A DNA stretch of 64,000 bases from an uncultured Eubacterium sp. (GTDB taxonomy: Bacteria; Bacillota; Clostridia; Lachnospirales; Lachnospiraceae), in the NCBI GenBank assembly GCA_945946665.1, contig CAMEWO010000006.1, positions 27,958 through 91,957 of the forward strand, in the 5' to 3' direction. Position numbers and translations under genes: made by a program. Each line of letters opens with the position of its first letter. The first letter of the stretch is position 1. The notes beneath the pieces were generated by a model. The model saw only the letters and a list, made by a program, of their open reading frames with translations. It was not told the DNA's origin and did not search any database. Positions 54,326-62,668 of this stretch are shown here, in pieces.

Positions 54326-55519
54326 TTATTTTACCAGTTCATTAAAAGTATTTATCACATAATCCACCTGCTCGTCTGTGAGAAGTGTGTGCAGTGGCAG
54401 TGTAATCTCATTGTGGTACATATTATATGAGTTAGGAAAATCCTTAATATCAAAGCCCAGATTCTTATAGGCAGTATGCATTGGAAGAGGCTTATAATGC
54501 ACATTTGTTGCAATCCCCTTCTCTGCCATCTTAGTGATAAGGTTGTTTCTGTCTTCCTCATTCATATTAAGGACTCTTACAAGAAACAGATGTCCACTGG
54601 ATTTAAAATCACTTCCATAGTGGGCAAGAATCTGGATATTGTCACCACTTATACCTTTAGTGTACTTTTCTATTATTTCTTTTCTTCTTGCAAGAAGCCC
54701 CTGGTATCTTCTAAACTGGGCAAGTCCTATTCCAGCCATAATATCGGTCATATTGCACTTGAAATATGGTCCAACAATATCATATTCCCAGGCTCCAAGC
54801 TTTGTCTTTGAGAGAGCATCCTTAGACTGTCCATGAAGTGTAAGAAGCATAAGCTGATGATAAATCTCCTCATCATCCACACCTGGGATGTGTCTCCATA
54901 CCAGCGCACCACCCTCTGCTGTGGTAAAGTTCTTTACTGCATGGAAAGAAAAGCTGGTAAAGTCCGCATCTTCCCCACTCATCTTACCCTTTCTGCTGGC
55001 ACCGAAACCATGTGCTGAATCAGCAAGAATAAGAATATGTCCCAGAGCCTCCTGAAGCTTTCCCTGTGGCTTGAACAACCCTCTCTTATCCATAACGATA
55101 TCTCTTATTCTGTCATAGTCCACCATGACACCGGCTATATCCACAGGAATAATGGCTTTAGTTTTATCAGTAATAAGTTCTTCCAGTTTTTCATAATCTA
55201 TATGGTAGGAGTCTGCCCCCACGTCAACCAGCTTTAAAGTTGCTCCAACATGTACCACAACGCTGGCAGAAGCTGTGTAAGTGTAAGCAGGAACAATAAC
55301 CTCATCTCCCGGACCAATTTCAAATAATCTTAGAGCCATCTCCATACAAGCAGTTGCAGAATTAAGCGCAACTGCCCTGTCAGTATGGCAGAATCCGGCA
55401 ATTTTTTCCTCCAGTTCCTTAGTCTTAGGCCCTGTTGTTATCCATCCGGATTTTAAAACCTCTGTTACCTCTTTAATCTCTTCATCAGTTATATCTGGTG
55501 GTGAAAATGGAATCTTCAT
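54326..55519 (-). CDS. DegT/DnrJ/EryC1/StrS sugar aminotransferase
   Basis: 397 residues. Unlike DdhC it keeps the PLP lysine (SFSFHAVKNFTTAEGGALVW), together with LNSATACMEMALRL and LADSAHGFGASRKG. PglE/WcfR-type enzymes aminate C4 of UDP-4-keto-6-deoxy-GlcNAc using glutamate. It is the second gene of the large operon, before the phosphoglycosyl transferase, with the dehydratase two genes later. No PglD-like acetyltransferase is visible, so the amine may stay free, as in AATGal (inference). The start is preceded by CTTAAGAAATGAGAGGATGAT. Confidence 0.92.
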   Translation of the reverse strand: MKIPFSPPDITDEEIKEVTEVLKSGWITTGPKTKELEEKIAGFCHTDRAVALNSATACMEMALRLFEIGPGDEVIVPAYTYTASASVVVHVGATLKLVDVGADSYHIDYEKLEELITDKTKAIIPVDIAGVMVDYDRIRDIVMDKRGLFKPQGKLQEALGHILILADSAHGFGASRKGKMSGEDADFTSFSFHAVKNFTTAEGGALVWRHIPGVDDEEIYHQLMLLTLHGQSKDALSKTKLGAWEYDIVGPYFKCNMTDIMAGIGLAQFRRYQGLLARRKEIIEKYTKGISGDNIQILAHYGSDFKSSGHLFLVRVLNMNEEDRNNLITKMAEKGIATNVHYKPLPMHTAYKNLGFDIKDFPNSYNMYHNEITLPLHTLLTDEQVDYVINTFNELVK

Positions 55520-55546
55520 ATCATCCTCTCATTTCTTAAGCAGCTT

Positions 55547-56908
55547 CTATTCCTGTGTCTTTACCATATCAGGAAAAGCATAGGTAAGATTTCCTGCGGA
55601 ATCACCTACAGTAATGGAATAGCTTATTGTATTATACCCATTTTTTGTAAGAGTTATTGTCTTAGTTCCTGCTGTTTTCCTGAATGTGCATGGAACAGTT
55701 CCCACATACACACTGTCCACATACACGCCTGCTCCCTCAGGAGATGTAATAATTATATTGTAACTTCCGGAAGCTGTTGTTGAAGCTTTTGCGGTTGTGG
55801 TCTTTTCTGATGCTGTGGTTGTTTCTTTCGCCGCTTTCGTAGTGGCAGCTGTAGTAGATGTAGCTGTCATATCAATAACCTTAGTTACATAGGCAGAATT
55901 AACTTCTATTATCTCTGTATATTCCTTATAATTGTTCTTTACCAGCTTTACAGTATGCCTTCCGTAAGGCAGCTGTACTGGTGTGGAATAATCCACCTCT
56001 TCACCATCTATGGACATAACTGCCCCCTCAGGTGTTACCATGAAATTCACTGAACCCTGCTGGGTTACAGGCAGGAGATATTCACCAAAATCCAGTGTAA
56101 CCTCCTCTCCCTTCTCCACAGTAACTTCCTTAGTAGCTTCCATTGAGCCATTCTTCAGGTTAACTTTATACGTTCCTGTGCCGGCAGTTATCATCATGTC
56201 CTCTGTTACATTAAATAGCTGTGCATTACCTATCTGGGCATATCCTCCCACAAATGCATCGACACCTGTAAACTTAATATATCCATGCCCCTTATCAACC
56301 ACTATGGAATATACTGTGTTGCCAATTCCTCTTAATGTCACCTCATCCTGCTTGAGAACCTCTGAGACAGGTATCTTATCTTCTCCTGATATAACAAGGG
56401 CCTTATCACTGTACACATAGTTTGATGCACCGGAGCTTATCTTTCTTTTGTTCTCATCAATCTCAACATTATTAAATCCTGTCACCTCAAAGCTTTCAGG
56501 ATTACCATATATAGATGTGGCCACACCTTTTTTGCTGCATATTACGTCGTATATTTCTCCAAGGGTAAGATTAGAGGCCGCAATAGCGGTTTTGTATTTT
56601 GTCTGGAAATCAGTTCCTCCCGAATATGGAACCTCATACTCCACTCCTGACGATATATCTATAAAATTAGCTTTTTTGTTATCTCTATCAATATATGACA
56701 GAACACCTGTCACTGTTATCTCCTGTGAAGCATTAGTTGTTGCTTCTGTTATATTTTTCTTTGGTGCAGGAAGTATTGAGCTGCCCGGTGTCAGCGTTCC
56801 GGTTTTATTACCATTGCCGATAGTGCAGCCAACCAGTGCCATAACACATATCTGAACCACCAGAAGAACAGCTGTTGTTCTTTTCTTAATGGAATTATTC
56901 TTATCCAT
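55547..56908 (-). CDS. Lipoprotein with two PEGA domains
   Basis: 453 residues. A signal sequence ends in the lipobox LVGC (VLLVVQICVMALVGC), so the protein should be lipid-anchored outside. A beta-rich amino part (~60-280) is of unknown fold. The first PEGA domain is near ~290-350 (PEGAVMSIDGEEVDYSTPVQ) and the second near ~390-445 (PEGAGVYVDSVYVGTVPCTF), with a Thr/Ala-rich linker (TTAATTKAAKETTTASEKTT) between. PEGA domains are associated with surface proteins that may contact the cell wall. It is the first gene behind the promoter at 56970-56998, heading the glycan operon, so it may help glycan attachment or sensing (inference). Confidence 0.85.
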   Translation of the reverse strand: MDKNNSIKKRTTAVLLVVQICVMALVGCTIGNGNKTGTLTPGSSILPAPKKNITEATTNASQEITVTGVLSYIDRDNKKANFIDISSGVEYEVPYSGGTDFQTKYKTAIAASNLTLGEIYDVICSKKGVATSIYGNPESFEVTGFNNVEIDENKRKISSGASNYVYSDKALVISGEDKIPVSEVLKQDEVTLRGIGNTVYSIVVDKGHGYIKFTGVDAFVGGYAQIGNAQLFNVTEDMMITAGTGTYKVNLKNGSMEATKEVTVEKGEEVTLDFGEYLLPVTQQGSVNFMVTPEGAVMSIDGEEVDYSTPVQLPYGRHTVKLVKNNYKEYTEIIEVNSAYVTKVIDMTATSTTAATTKAAKETTTASEKTTTAKASTTASGSYNIIITSPEGAGVYVDSVYVGTVPCTFRKTAGTKTITLTKNGYNTISYSITVGDSAGNLTYAFPDMVKTQE

Positions 56909-56969
56909 AACCTCGGATGTACCTTTCTATAGAGTATAGTTACCCAGTTTTTATGTATACTATTTTTTG

Positions 56970-56998
56970 ATTTTATCACATTGCACGTATAGTTGCAA
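56970..56998 (-). promoter_or_regulatory. Promoter of the large surface-glycan operon
   Basis: Minus strand TTGCAA (56998-56993), 17 bp, TAAAAT (56975-56970) with TG before the -10 (TGATAAAAT). It overlaps the last codons of the CotS-like gene and precedes the PEGA lipoprotein. No clear terminator was seen between here and ~33.6 kb, so one transcript could cover some 20 genes. Confidence 0.6.
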
Positions 56999-58025
56999 GA
57001 AAATCAAGCCTTCTGCCATTCTGGGCTATACAGTTCTCCAGCTTTTCAATGCTCTTGGGAGGAACCCATGCTTTATTCATGTTGTAATAGTAATTTGTAA
57101 TCTTCCAGAATTTTTCTGGAAATGTAAACAACACTGACAGGACTTTCAGTTCCCCGTCTTCTACTGGCTTGACTTTGTCATATTCATCCAGCATCTTGAA
57201 AGCAAGGTCTATATCCCAGTTATATTTCTCCAGTATTTTTCTCATAAACTGGTATAAATCCCATATCTGGCAGTCAACCCTGCATTTTTCCATATTAGTT
57301 ACCGCCGTCATAACACCAGCGGTGTTGCTGCCTGCAGGACAATTCCCCCGCTCTGGTTTATCACATATAATCACATTATGATAATTGAAATTACCATGAA
57401 TAAGTTCATTGCTGTCCAATGCCTTTTCAAGCCTTGCTTCAACCTCACTGTTTTGAAGCATATCCACAGCCGTCCTTGCTTCTGAATAGAATTTACCCAG
57501 TTGTCTGTATATTGTCAGTTCATATTCTGTCCTTCGTTTCTTATTTTTCAGATAGTTTTCTGCCATCTTAAGCTCTCTGGTATGCCTTACAACAGTATCC
57601 TTTATACTGCCTCTGGACAGCCTCACACCACTGTCATTAAAGCACAGGGATCTGGATGCGGCATTAAGGGCAATATGGAGCCTTGCCATAGTTGATACAG
57701 ATGCCTTTATATCCTGTAGATTTTTAACATTGCACTCACTGCCAGGGTACATATCCTTAAGGACATATTTCCGGCCCTCATCTGGCAGGACGGATATTAT
57801 CTCATTATCAGAATTTCTTACATATGTATCAACATTTTCAAATCCATTCTCTTTTACCGCTCTTGTTATGCAATCCTCTCTCAGATAGTATTTATCCTGT
57901 TTACTGCATTCCAGCAGCAGCTTTTCTCCCTTGTCAGTAGACACCAGTATTCCACCCCGTCCCCTGACACAGCCCATTATCTTTACATCATACTGGTTAA
58001 GTACTTCCAGTGATTTCTCATTCAT
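56976..58025 (-). CDS. CotS-family spore-coat-like protein (aminoglycoside-phosphotransferase fold)
   Basis: 349 residues from the ATG at 58025 (GGGGGAGACCGTCA before it). The kinase-like fold shows in ELIHGNFNYHNVIICD (the usual H-G-D-x-H-x2-N loop with the aspartate replaced by asparagine) and CQIWDLYQFMRKILEKYNWD. CotS-type proteins associate with spore coats and polysaccharide decoration in Clostridia and Bacillus. The altered catalytic loop makes kinase activity doubtful. It is located just upstream of the glycan operon and downstream of the cca terminator. It suggests a spore-forming ancestry; role here unknown. Confidence 0.78.
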   Translation of the reverse strand: MNEKSLEVLNQYDVKIMGCVRGRGGILVSTDKGEKLLLECSKQDKYYLREDCITRAVKENGFENVDTYVRNSDNEIISVLPDEGRKYVLKDMYPGSECNVKNLQDIKASVSTMARLHIALNAASRSLCFNDSGVRLSRGSIKDTVVRHTRELKMAENYLKNKKRRTEYELTIYRQLGKFYSEARTAVDMLQNSEVEARLEKALDSNELIHGNFNYHNVIICDKPERGNCPAGSNTAGVMTAVTNMEKCRVDCQIWDLYQFMRKILEKYNWDIDLAFKMLDEYDKVKPVEDGELKVLSVLFTFPEKFWKITNYYYNMNKAWVPPKSIEKLENCIAQNGRRLDFLATIRAM

Positions 58026-58078
58026 TGACGGTCTCCCCCACACTCTCTTTCTGATTATAACTATTATTATGTGTGGGT

Positions 58079-58113
58079 GAAAAAAATAATGCCCCTAAGT
58101 TTTACTTAGGAGC
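58079..58113 (-). terminator. Terminator after cca
   Basis: Stem GCTCCTAAGT / ACTTAGGGGC (58091-58113, 10 bp with one wobble, AAA loop) followed on the minus strand by ATTATTTTTTT. Runs of T on both sides make it potentially bidirectional. Confidence 0.8.
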
Positions 58114-58145
58114 AAATCATTTTTTGTATTTTATTTTAATGATTT

Positions 58146-59381
58146 CTACTGGAAATGATCCAGCATGGCAATAAGGGTAGCCTTATCATTCAGCTTAGGA
58201 TTATCCATAACAACATGAAGAAGTTCATTCAGGGTCCTGCCTATCTGGGAGCCTGACATTCCATACTCTATAAGGTCATTTCCTGTTATATCCAGATCCT
58301 TAATAGTAAAGCAGTCTCCTCTGTCAATAATACCTTCCATCATCTTTCTTACAGCCACTATGTGATTGTGGGTTCCCGGTAGCATAACACCTGTAGTCTC
58401 TTCCTTTGCCTTCGCCAGAGCTTCTGCATGAATCAGAAGATTATTCATAAGCTCTTTGCCAAATCTGTTAAGGGCTTCTCTAATAGCTGGCTCATTCTCA
58501 TCAATCTTTCCCTTGGAATTAGCTACAATCGCTGTAACCGAATCAACTGTATGGTTGTCCATCTTCAGCCGTCTAAGGACACTTCTTGCCTCCTCCGGCT
58601 CAAGGGAATTCATAAGTGCTGCATATCTTAAAACCGGAGTATTCTCTGTGAATCTGACCATACACAGGGCATTCTGTCTGTATCTTCCCTCAAATATACG
58701 GGATATTTCAGGAAGAACTGCGGCAAATATTCCGGTTGAATAGAAAAGCTCTGCCTTTTCAGGGTTATCAGATAACAGTGTTTTGGTAAGCTCCACCTGT
58801 ATTCTCTCCATGCTGACCTGCTTAATTGTATCTGACAGCTTATTAATTGCATCATATGTATCCGGGTGAATATCAAATGAAAGCTGTGCCGAGAATCTGA
58901 TGGCTCTCATCATTCTCAATGCATCCTCTGTAAATCTCTCCATTGGATTACCAACACACCGTATAACCTTTCTCTCAAGGTCACCCCTGCCATCAAATTC
59001 GTCAACGAGACCATTCTTATCATTGTATGCCATGGCATTAATAGTGAAATCCCGGCGTTTCAGGTCTTCCACAAGATTAAGGGCGAATTCCACACTTTCA
59101 GGATGTCTCCCATCCTTATATTCACCATCAATTCTGTATGTAGTTACCTCGTATCCTGTTTTTCCTATCATAACAGTTACTGTACCATGCTTCAGTCCGG
59201 TATCAACTGTTCTTCCAAACATGGACTTTACCTGCATAGGCAGGGCAGAAGTAGTAATATCCCAATCGCTTGGTGTCTTACCCATGAGAGTGTCCCTTAC
59301 ACATCCGCCCACAGCATAGGCTTCACAACCATTTTTTTCAATTGTACTGATAATGTTTCTCACATTCTCAGGCAGTTCCAT
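58146..59381 (-). CDS. cca: CCA-adding tRNA nucleotidyltransferase / poly(A) polymerase family
   Basis: 411 residues from the ATG at 59381 (GGGAGGTATTG before it); the ORF-track first codon is a TTG. Class II nucleotidyltransferase head: YAVGGCVRDTLMGKTPSDWD with the catalytic aspartates, then KRRDFTINAMAYNDKNGLVD and RCVGNPMERFTEDALRMMRA. It adds or repairs the 3' CCA of tRNAs, which fits the tRNA-Leu gene here lacking an encoded CCA. Encoded after proS, probably in the same transcript. Confidence 0.95.
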   Translation of the reverse strand: MELPENVRNIISTIEKNGCEAYAVGGCVRDTLMGKTPSDWDITTSALPMQVKSMFGRTVDTGLKHGTVTVMIGKTGYEVTTYRIDGEYKDGRHPESVEFALNLVEDLKRRDFTINAMAYNDKNGLVDEFDGRGDLERKVIRCVGNPMERFTEDALRMMRAIRFSAQLSFDIHPDTYDAINKLSDTIKQVSMERIQVELTKTLLSDNPEKAELFYSTGIFAAVLPEISRIFEGRYRQNALCMVRFTENTPVLRYAALMNSLEPEEARSVLRRLKMDNHTVDSVTAIVANSKGKIDENEPAIREALNRFGKELMNNLLIHAEALAKAKEETTGVMLPGTHNHIVAVRKMMEGIIDRGDCFTIKDLDITGNDLIEYGMSGSQIGRTLNELLHVVMDNPKLNDKATLIAMLDHFQ

Positions 59382-59437
59382 CAATACCTCCCAGTATGCC
59401 TTAACGCAGGTTTAGCCAGAGTATTCTTCTAGATATA

Positions 59438-60877
59438 CTAGTACGCCTTGCCCCAGTATACCATCTTCTGTGCTGGCTTTCCGCAGCATACGCATACGTC
59501 ACTTAAATGTTCCTGTTCAAATGGAATACATCTTGATGTAGCAGTTGTATCCTCTTTAATCTTGTCCTCACAAGCCTGGTCACCGCACCACATTGCCTTA
59601 ATAAATCCAGGCTTTGTAGCTGCTGTTTCCTTGAATTCATCATAATCTAATGCAACATATGTATGGGCATCTCTGTGTGCTCTTGCCCTTTCAAGCATCT
59701 CAACCTGCATTGTATCAAGAATTTCCTTAATCTTAACAGGCAGCTCATCAATGACAACCTCTGTCTTTTCTCTTGTATCTCTTCTGACAACGATAGCCTT
59801 ACCAGCTTCAATATCTCTTGGTCCCATCTCAACACGTACTGGAATTCCACGCATCTCCTGCTCTGAGAACTTCCATCCAGGATTCTTGTCTGAATCATCA
59901 ACCTTAACACGAAGTCCTGCTTCCTTAAGAGCCTTGGCAACTTCTGCTGCCTTCTCAAGAACGCCCTCTTTCTTCTGCATGATAGGTATTACATCAACCT
60001 GTACTGGTGCAATCATTGGTGGAAGCACAAGACCGCTGTCATCACCATGAACCATGATAATGGCACCAATAAGACGTGTAGTAGTTCCCCATGATGTCTG
60101 GTGAACATATTTTAATGTATTATCCTTATCTGTATACTGGATTCCAAATGCCTTTGCAAAACCATCACCGAAATTATGGCTTGTTCCTGACTGTAATGCC
60201 TTGCCATCATGCATCAGTGCTTCGATTGTATATGTTGCCTCTGCCCCGGCAAATTTCTCCTTATCAGTTTTGCGTCCCTTGATTACAGGAATTGCAAGAA
60301 CCTCTTCACAGAACTGGGCATATAGGTTAAGCATCTGCTGTGTTCTTGCCTCAGCTTCTTTTGCAGTGGCATGGGCAGTATGTCCTTCCTGCCACAGGAA
60401 TTCTCTTGAACGTAAGAATGGTCTTGTCTCTTTTTCCCATCTTACAACTGAACACCACTGGTTATACACCTTTGGTAAATCTCTGTATGACTGGATTTCA
60501 TCCTTGTAGAAATCGCAGAATAAAGTCTCTGATGTAGGTCTTACACACATTTTCTCCTGAAGTGGGGCAAGTCCACCCTGGGTTACCCAGGCAACCTCTG
60601 GCGCAAATCCCTCTACATGGTCTTTCTCCTTCTCAAGAAGACTCTCTGGAATGAACATTGGAAGATATACGTTCTCAACCCCTGTCTCCTTAAATCTTCT
60701 GTCCATCTCCTTCTGGATGTTCTCCCAGATAGCATATCCTGCTGGCTTGAATATCATGCAGCCCTTAACGCTGGAATAAGCCATAAGCTCTGCTTTCTTA
60801 ACCACATCTGTGTACCACTGGGCGAAATCTACATCCATGGATGTAATCGCCTCTACTAACTTTTTATCCTCTGCCAT
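59438..60877 (-). CDS. proS: Prolyl-tRNA synthetase (short, archaeal/eukaryotic-type)
   Basis: 479 residues from the ATG at 60877 (AAGGAGTGGGAGTT before it). Class II motifs: [40 protein letters not shown] and [15 protein letters not shown]. The bacterial editing insertion is absent, and the tail has four cysteines ([18 protein letters not shown] and earlier CGDQACEDK) of the kind that binds zinc in this ProRS class. It charges tRNA-Pro. The leader is only ~85 nt, too short for a T-box. Confidence 0.96.
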   Translation of the reverse strand: MAEDKKLVEAITSMDVDFAQWYTDVVKKAELMAYSSVKGCMIFKPAGYAIWENIQKEMDRRFKETGVENVYLPMFIPESLLEKEKDHVEGFAPEVAWVTQGGLAPLQEKMCVRPTSETLFCDFYKDEIQSYRDLPKVYNQWCSVVRWEKETRPFLRSREFLWQEGHTAHATAKEAEARTQQMLNLYAQFCEEVLAIPVIKGRKTDKEKFAGAEATYTIEALMHDGKALQSGTSHNFGDGFAKAFGIQYTDKDNTLKYVHQTSWGTTTRLIGAIIMVHGDDSGLVLPPMIAPVQVDVIPIMQKKEGVLEKAAEVAKALKEAGLRVKVDDSDKNPGWKFSEQEMRGIPVRVEMGPRDIEAGKAIVVRRDTREKTEVVIDELPVKIKEILDTMQVEMLERARAHRDAHTYVALDYDEFKETAATKPGFIKAMWCGDQACEDKIKEDTTATSRCIPFEQEHLSDVCVCCGKPAQKMVYWGKAY

Positions 60878-60969
60878 AACTCCCACTCCTTATTTTTATT
60901 TCATTAATTATTCTTTTCATTTCATCATGAGACTTATATTCTGTCAGAAACTGCTCAAAAACTTTAATT

Positions 60970-60998
60970 AGTGTATCACGTTGCTGCCCCTATTTCAA
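60970..60998 (-). promoter_or_regulatory. Promoter of proS
   Basis: Minus strand TTGAAA (60998-60993), 17 bp, TACACT (60975-60970), with TG before the -10. Leader of about 85 nt to proS. Confidence 0.5.
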
Positions 60999-61055
60999 GA
61001 CATTTCACTATTTAAGCATACGCCATCTCTATTCGTGCATGCACTATCTCTATTA

Positions 61056-61790
61056 TCATATCCTCCACCATTCTGGTGTAATATCATATACTTTGCCGTC
61101 AACATTTATCGAATGGGCACATAGAGCAATTTCCCTGGGCTTAAGGCCAATTTCTTTTATTACTTCGTCAGACATTCTATCTGGCATACCAGTTCCGGAA
61201 ACATTCACGCCACTATTATACTTTACGTCACCAACTATTCCATGTCCTCTTGACGCAAACTGTGCCCTGATCTGGTGAAATCTGCCTGTAATAAGATTTA
61301 TTTCCACCATTGAAATACACATTCCGCCGTCTGGCTCACAACCTGTCCGGTTTTCTTCTCCATCTTGCGGTTTAATCTTTGCCTCTGCAACAACTTTATA
61401 CTCCAGCTTTGCCTCCTTTGCTCCGGGGCAGCCTTCTTTCACAACTTTAGCAATGTTATCATTACCTTTAATTAGATAATCCACAAAAATACCCTGTTTC
61501 TCATCAAGTTTTCCACATACAAGGGCATAATACTGTTTACAAAATCCCTGTTGCTGCATTATCTTTGTATATCTGCCAGCACTTTGCTTATTCTTCGCAA
61601 TGAGAACCAGCCCGCTTACCGGTCTGTCCAGTCTGTTTATAACAGCAGCATATACGCTTTCTTTCCTGCTCTTCTGGTAATTCATTACCTCACTTACCAG
61701 GTCCAGATCAAAATTCTTACCACTCTGGGTAAGCTGCCCTGCAGGCTTATTAACAATTATTTTGTCCTTATCCTCGAATACAATATCCAT
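61056..61790 (-). CDS. RluA-family pseudouridine synthase
   Basis: 244 residues if started at the ATG at 61790 (MDIVFEDKDKIIVNKPAG), with TAGG upstream; the ORF-track start at 61856 lies inside the divergent promoter region and is unlikely. The catalytic aspartate is in NRLDRPVSGLVLIAKN, where most relatives read HRLDxxTSG, and GRFHQIRAQFASRGHGIVGD is the conserved RNA-binding block. It converts uridine to pseudouridine in rRNA or tRNA; the exact site is unknown. It shares a divergent promoter with the plus-strand Asn-rich gene. Confidence 0.9.
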   Translation of the reverse strand: MDIVFEDKDKIIVNKPAGQLTQSGKNFDLDLVSEVMNYQKSRKESVYAAVINRLDRPVSGLVLIAKNKQSAGRYTKIMQQQGFCKQYYALVCGKLDEKQGIFVDYLIKGNDNIAKVVKEGCPGAKEAKLEYKVVAEAKIKPQDGEENRTGCEPDGGMCISMVEINLITGRFHQIRAQFASRGHGIVGDVKYNSGVNVSGTGMPDRMSDEVIKEIGLKPREIALCAHSINVDGKVYDITPEWWRI

Positions 61791-61827
61791 ATATCTATGC
61801 CTACCTCTGACTGAATACTTTGGCACC

Positions 61828-61856
61828 ATCATATTATAAAAGCCAATGCCCGTCAA
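61828..61856 (-). promoter_or_regulatory. Promoter of the RluA-family gene (minus arm of divergent promoter)
   Basis: Minus strand TTGACG (61856-61851), 17 bp, TATGAT (61833-61828). The -35 is one arm of the palindrome CCCGTCAA-N7-TTGACGGG. Confidence 0.55.
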
Positions 61857-61863
61857 TTTTTAC

Positions 61864-61892
61864 TTGACGGGGTCTTTTAACTTGTTTATTAT
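61864..61892 (+). promoter_or_regulatory. Promoter of the Asn-rich protein (plus arm of divergent promoter)
   Basis: Plus strand TTGACG (61864-61869), 17 bp, TATTAT (61887-61892). Its -35 is the mirror arm of the same palindrome, so one DNA-binding protein could control both genes. Confidence 0.55.
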
Positions 61893-61945
61893 CAAAGTAT
61901 ATATGGGTGGGGAGCCCTTATATCTCACAATACTTACATAAAAAA

Positions 61946-61965
61946 TAAGTGGTTGGAACCACTTA
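61946..61965 (+). promoter_or_regulatory. Perfect inverted repeat in the leader of the Asn-rich gene
   Basis: TAAGTGGTT-GG-AACCACTTA, 9-bp arms, ending seven bases before the GAGG ribosome site. It could be an operator or an mRNA hairpin affecting translation. Confidence 0.4.
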
Positions 61966-61980
61966 AGAAACGAGGTAATT

Positions 61981-62661
61981 ATGGATAATTATACACCAGA
62001 CCCATTCTGGAATAATAATCAGAACAATGTTCAGAGTAATAATCAGAATGATTCCCAGAATAATGTGCAGAATGACATTCAGAATAACAATCAGAATTCT
62101 GCTGGTAATAATAACAGTACTACTGGTTATGGCAGCTATTCTGATAATTATAGCAACAACCCTAATCAGCCATATAACAACGACAGCAACGTATATGGTA
62201 ACTCTGGCAACACCTACAACAACGGCAATGTCTACGGTAATACCGGCAACACTTACAACAACGGCAACGTATACGGTAATACCGGCAACAACTACAATAA
62301 CGGCAATGTATATGGCAACCCTGGCAACAACTACAATAATGGCTACAATAACAATGGCTATAATAATAACAATTATTATGGAAATAATGGTAACCAGCAG
62401 AACAATTGTCCGAATTTTACATTAATGCTTGTCTTCTGTATATTAAGCATCCTGTTCTTAAGCAAGATTGTTGGCGCTATTGCATTAGTATTTTTATTCC
62501 AGGCAAACAACAATTTCAGATATGGTTATTACGATAAATACGAATCAAACATCAAGATATGCAAGATTCTTCTTGTTGTCTCAGTATTTGTTGGTATATT
62601 CGTTTTCATAGGTTCAATGGCAATTGGATTTTCTACCAGTGGTTTATTCTCCATGATGTAA
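61981..62661 (+). CDS. Asn/Gly/Tyr-rich protein with CD225/dispanin-like membrane domain
   Basis: 226 residues, the only clear plus-strand gene; CTTAAGAAACGAGGTAATT precedes the ATG. Residues ~10-135 are low-complexity (runs like NNQNDSQNN and 13-residue repeats NVYGNTGNTYNNG), predicted disordered. Two membrane helices follow (~140-165 LMLVFCILSILFLSKIVGAI and ~190-215). Between them NNNFRYGYYDKYESNIKICK fits the intracellular loop of CD225/dispanin-like proteins. The function of bacterial members is unknown; the N-rich arm may mediate self-association at the membrane (inference). Confidence 0.75.
   Translation: MDNYTPDPFWNNNQNNVQSNNQNDSQNNVQNDIQNNNQNSAGNNNSTTGYGSYSDNYSNNPNQPYNNDSNVYGNSGNTYNNGNVYGNTGNTYNNGNVYGNTGNNYNNGNVYGNPGNNYNNGYNNNGYNNNNYYGNNGNQQNNCPNFTLMLVFCILSILFLSKIVGAIALVFLFQANNNFRYGYYDKYESNIKICKILLVVSVFVGIFVFIGSMAIGFSTSGLFSMM
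62188..62343. repeat. 39-bp in-frame tandem repeat, four copies
   Basis: Four 39-bp units encoding NVYGNxGNxYNNG in the Asn-rich protein, starting at 62188, 62227, 62266 and 62305. The unit length is the same as in the sigma-like protein's repeat, though the sequence differs. Confidence 0.9.
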
Positions 62662-62668
62662 TGGCAGA

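Noticed and set aside
60878-61055. T-box riboswitch upstream of proS
   Set aside because: A promoter lies ~85 nt upstream, leaving too little leader for a T-box, and no T-box consensus or terminator was found.
62027-62425. 132-residue ORF in another frame of the Asn-rich gene
   Set aside because: Out-of-frame reading of the AAT/AAC-rich repeat; no ribosome site.
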